Below are positions 5,075-7,533 of a DNA stretch of 7,533 bases, in pieces. Each line of letters starts with the position of its first letter. Within the stretch, counting starts at the first letter, position 1. The notes below the pieces were generated by a model. The model did no database searches. It had not been told where the DNA came from and saw only the letters and a program-made list of their open reading frames with translations. Position numbers and translations under genes: made by a program. Source of the DNA: Candidatus Levybacteria bacterium RIFCSPLOWO2_01_FULL_42_15 (lineage in GTDB: Bacteria > Patescibacteriota > Microgenomatia > Levybacterales > UBA12049); contig MFOZ01000020.1 of NCBI GenBank assembly GCA_001784055.1, positions 1 to 7,533 of the forward strand. Reading direction: 5' to 3'.

Positions 5075-5800
5075 TCAATCCAGTTTTTTAAGAAAATTAG
5101 CCAGTTCGTCAGGCAAGGGACTCTCAAATAATACCTGTTTGTTTGTAGTTGGATGGACGAAAGAGAGCGAAAACGCGTGGAGAAAAAGCCGGGGAAGAAG
5201 TTTTCTGTCAGATCGCGCTGTTTTTCTGCCCGCGTACAAAAGGTCCGAAAAGACTGGGTATCCAATGTGTTTTAAGTGAACACGAATTTGGTGCGTTCTT
5301 CCGGTTTTGGGAAGCAATCTCAAGAAAGAAAGCTGTTCTTTCTTACCAACTTTTGTTTGGTATGTATCTATGACCTCATAATACGTTTCCGACTCTCTTC
5401 CTCCCGGAAGTACTCCAAAACGTTTTCGCATCCAGGGAAGTCTTCCGACCGGTACTCTAATCGTACTACTTTTGGGCTCAACAACGCCATGCACCAACGC
5501 GAGATAGGATTTCAAGACGGTTCGGACCTTAAACTGTTTTTGCAGGTTTTCAAACGCGCTCGCTGTTTTTGCGATTACCAAAACACCGCTTGTTTCTTTA
5601 TCAAGCCGATGCACAATTCCTCCTCTTTGGTAAAAATCGCCTTGATCATCTGCTTTTCCTGTGTCTTGAAGAATGTGTTTTTCAGCCCAATTTTGAAGCG
5701 TGGGTTGATCGCGCGTTGTGTCCGACCGATTCACCGTAAGACCAAACGGCTTATTGATGATAAGAATATCGCTATCTTGAAAAATAATAGATGGCGTCAT
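5075..5800 (-). CDS. RluA-family rRNA/tRNA pseudouridine synthase
   Basis: A 241-residue protein with the full RluA-type catalytic core. INKPFGLTV is at residues 15-23. HRLDKETSG is at 64-72, with D67 the expected catalytic aspartate. KSYLALVHG is at 97-105, GRTHQIRVHL at 167-176 and LFLHA at 205-209. The enzyme isomerises specific uridines to pseudouridine in RNA, most likely in 23S rRNA (RluC/RluD type). No N-terminal S4 RNA-binding domain is present, so the target cannot be assigned and I give no gene symbol. The start overlaps the stop of the Lgt-fold gene as ATGA, implying coupling; no strong Shine-Dalgarno is visible. The stop TGA (5077-5075) is followed 47 bases later by the 45-residue gene. 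Cytoplasmic. Confidence 0.95.
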   Translation of the reverse strand: MTPSIIFQDSDILIINKPFGLTVNRSDTTRDQPTLQNWAEKHILQDTGKADDQGDFYQRGGIVHRLDKETSGVLVIAKTASAFENLQKQFKVRTVLKSYLALVHGVVEPKSSTIRVPVGRLPWMRKRFGVLPGGRESETYYEVIDTYQTKVGKKEQLSFLRLLPKTGRTHQIRVHLKHIGYPVFSDLLYAGRKTARSDRKLLPRLFLHAFSLSFVHPTTNKQVLFESPLPDELANFLKKLD

Positions 5801-6477
5801 TGTTTTGTACGGCTCTTAAAAAACGGGTACAGTTTCTTTGCGAATTCTTCCTGTCGCGTTAAAAGACCAAGAAGGATCACGGCAATCGGAAGGAGAATAA
5901 AAAACTCGTTTTTCACAACCATTGATGCGAGAAGCGAAAAAAGACCTATGCTCCCTAAAGAAACGCTGCCATCTCGTAATTTTTCTTTAAGAAACAGGCG
6001 GAGAAAAACTCCAAAAAGCCCACCACTGCCCAAAAGAAAGATAATATGCGCTATGCTCCAGGACCCTTTCAAGAAAGAACCAAGAAAAAACAAGGGCAGA
6101 TAGACAAAAGAAAAACTGCCCAAAAACGAAAGCGAAACAATGTCAAACACCCGCCCCTTCTCTATGTTCCAAGAATAACAGAGGAGAGCGAGTCCTCCGC
6201 CTCCTCCTAGAATACTACCCGCAAGAGAAAACCCAGGATAATACAAAAAAGCCGCAAGAATTAAAGGGTTTACAAAAGAAGTATTTGCAGTAAAAACTGC
6301 GTAGAGGACACGGCCGCCAACAAACGAGGCAAGGGAAACAAGAAATATCAAGTGGAATATCTGATCGAGCGAGATATTTTTACGCATGAGGACAAAATCG
6401 TCTTTAGAAAACATATACACGCAAAACAAAAAGACAAAAAAAGAAATAAAAAGCGTGAGTATCTCAAATTCTTGCAT
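5797..6477 (-). CDS. Lgt-fold membrane protein lacking catalytic residues
   Basis: A 226-residue protein with about six or seven membrane segments. Residues 54-136 line up with prolipoprotein diacylglyceryl transferase (Lgt). GGRVLYAVF (54-62) matches the Lgt GARLGYVLF. NPLILAAF matches DPLYLFRV. PGFSLAGSILGG (81-92) matches GGMSFHGGLIG, and FFLGSF (131-136) falls at the signature GRLGNF. Lgt moves diacylglycerol from phosphatidylglycerol to the lipobox cysteine. Here the essential His of SFHG is Ala (A86), the Arg and Asn of GRLGNF are Phe and Ser, and no NxE motif follows. Enzyme activity is therefore unlikely, and it may be a regulatory or repurposed relative. It starts six bases after the MFS gene stop and overlaps rluA by four bases. 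The fold assignment is fairly firm; the role is unknown. Confidence 0.75.
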   Translation of the reverse strand: MQEFEILTLFISFFVFLFCVYMFSKDDFVLMRKNISLDQIFHLIFLVSLASFVGGRVLYAVFTANTSFVNPLILAAFLYYPGFSLAGSILGGGGGLALLCYSWNIEKGRVFDIVSLSFLGSFSFVYLPLFFLGSFLKGSWSIAHIIFLLGSGGLFGVFLRLFLKEKLRDGSVSLGSIGLFSLLASMVVKNEFFILLPIAVILLGLLTRQEEFAKKLYPFFKSRTKQ

Positions 6478-6483
6478 AAAAAG

Positions 6484-7533
6484 TTAGCGTCTAAAAAACA
6501 ACCGATACGCGCCTATAAGAAAAATTACAATCGCAATGCCGGTAAGAACGCTTGCCACCCCAAATGTATCCGCAAGCCGTCCCACCATAATTACCGGAAT
6601 AATAGAACACATAGCAACCATTGTATTGAGAAAACCGTAAATCTTTCCTCTTAGCTCATCTGACGTCTCCTCCTGAACAATGGTGTTTGAAGGAACAAAA
6701 ATAAGCGCGTTTGCAACGCCTAAAAGAAACGCCGCAAGAACCAATGATATCCTTGAAGAATAAGGGAGCAGAAACATAACAATCCCGGAAAGCGCAATCC
6801 CCACGCTTACCATCTTGTCTTTTGGATGGTTATGGAAAAAATGACTTAAGACAACTGCTCCTACCACCATGCCAATCGCGGCCGGCGTCACAAAAAGAGC
6901 GGGAAATTCTTTAACCGTTATTCCAAGAATCTGCTGCGCAAATCCCGGACCGATAACCGCTAAAATGAGAATGAGAAGCTGGACCATAATTAAAAGAAAA
7001 AGAGAATGGAAAACTTTTCCTGTTTTGGCAATAAGATGCGCCGCGTTTTTTATCTCTCCTATAATCGTTAACTCCCCTGCTCCATTCCTTGGGCCATCAA
7101 GCACGGCATTCTTATACCTAATCAAGGTTACAAAAAAAGAAGCGGTCAAAAACAAAACAGCCAAGAAACCAAACGTGTGGCTATCTCCCAAAAAAATCAA
7201 AACAGGGCCAGAAAGCGCGTACGCAATAAGAATAGAGCCGTAAAGGCCCATACCAAACAGAGCGTTTGCGCTCAACAAAAACTCTTTTCTGACCAAAAGA
7301 GGAATCATGGGCGTTTCTGCAGGAATAAAAAATTGGGTTGCTATGGAAACTGCAAATGAAAGGGCGTAAATGGCAAAAAGGTTTTGATGCCACATCATCA
7401 AAAACACCAAAAGAATCGCTCTGATAATATTCGTTATGAAAAGAATTTTCTTTTTGTTCCAGCGGTCCGTGTAGACTCCCGCTAACACCCCAAAAAGAAT
7501 GGCGGGAATGGTAAAAGAAAGAACAATGCCTGA
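6484..7533 (-). CDS. MFS transporter, EntS/MFS_3-like (N-terminus missing)
   Basis: The frame is open to the right edge, so the start lies outside; 349 residues are visible with about ten membrane segments, out of a usual length near 400. Visible residues 15-29 (GVLAGVYTDRWNKKK) are the MFS motif A in the loop between helices 2 and 3. IPAETPMIPLL (70-80) followed by LLSANAL matches the PARxAxIPxLV...LxxANxL signature of the MFS_3 group, and DELRGK (292-297) matches the DELRGR motif of the same group. These are proton-driven exporters of drugs, siderophores and similar compounds; the substrate cannot be read from sequence. An apparent GTG start at 7488 lies inside motif A and is not the real start. 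It is the first visible gene of the six-gene minus-strand run. Confidence 0.87.
   Translation of the reverse strand, partial: SGIVLSFTIPAILFGVLAGVYTDRWNKKKILFITNIIRAILLVFLMMWHQNLFAIYALSFAVSIATQFFIPAETPMIPLLVRKEFLLSANALFGMGLYGSILIAYALSGPVLIFLGDSHTFGFLAVLFLTASFFVTLIRYKNAVLDGPRNGAGELTIIGEIKNAAHLIAKTGKVFHSLFLLIMVQLLILILAVIGPGFAQQILGITVKEFPALFVTPAAIGMVVGAVVLSHFFHNHPKDKMVSVGIALSGIVMFLLPYSSRISLVLAAFLLGVANALIFVPSNTIVQEETSDELRGKIYGFLNTMVAMCSIIPVIMVGRLADTFGVASVLTGIAIVIFLIGAYRLFFRR

Noticed and set aside
5276..6103. Long plus-strand open frame of 275 codons
   Set aside because: It lies antisense across the RluA gene and the Lgt-fold gene, both clear homologues on the minus strand. Its product is low-complexity and basic with no recognisable motif.

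Overview
The window looks like a piece of a small, AT-leaning bacterial chromosome. The best guess is a candidate-phylum-radiation (Patescibacteria, Parcubacteria-like) organism. The reasons are short tightly packed genes, a YebC gene beside an unnamed membrane protein, a membrane-anchored protein with a LytR_C domain but no recognisable LCP catalytic domain, a TPR protein with a short extra domain, and a very small lysine-rich gene. This placement rests on gene style and is an inference. No tRNA, rRNA, CRISPR array or insertion sequence was seen.

Layout, left to right. (1) Bases 1-753, plus strand: the 3' part of a predicted lipoprotein gene of unknown family; its signal-peptide start lies outside the window. 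(2) Bases 754-1569: more than 800 bases between two converging genes with no convincing gene. It holds a T-rich seven-base tandem repeat, several short stem-loops, a cluster of DnaA-box-like nonamers and a 20-base run made only of G and C at its right edge. (3) Bases 1570-3185, minus strand: yebC followed by a multi-pass membrane protein, coupled by an ATGA stop/start overlap. (4) Bases 3186-3247: two overlapping divergent promoters, one for yebC and one for the next gene. (5) Bases 3248-3889, plus strand: a TPR protein with a HIRAN-like C-terminal domain. (6) Bases 3879-7533, minus strand: a compact run of six genes read from right to left. These are an MFS exporter (cut by the window edge), an Lgt-fold membrane protein without the Lgt catalytic residues, an RluA-family pseudouridine synthase, a 45-residue basic protein with an ideal ribosome binding site, the LytR_C protein, and a 55-residue single-pass membrane protein.

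The six-gene run is mostly about membranes and the cell envelope, apart from the rRNA-modification enzyme. Gaps inside it are from -4 to 47 bases, so it is probably one transcript. The most interesting items are the catalytically empty Lgt homologue, the 45-residue gene, the gene-free convergent region with its DnaA-box cluster, and the yebC promoter whose -10 box sits where it would give a leaderless message starting at the conserved MSGHSKW.
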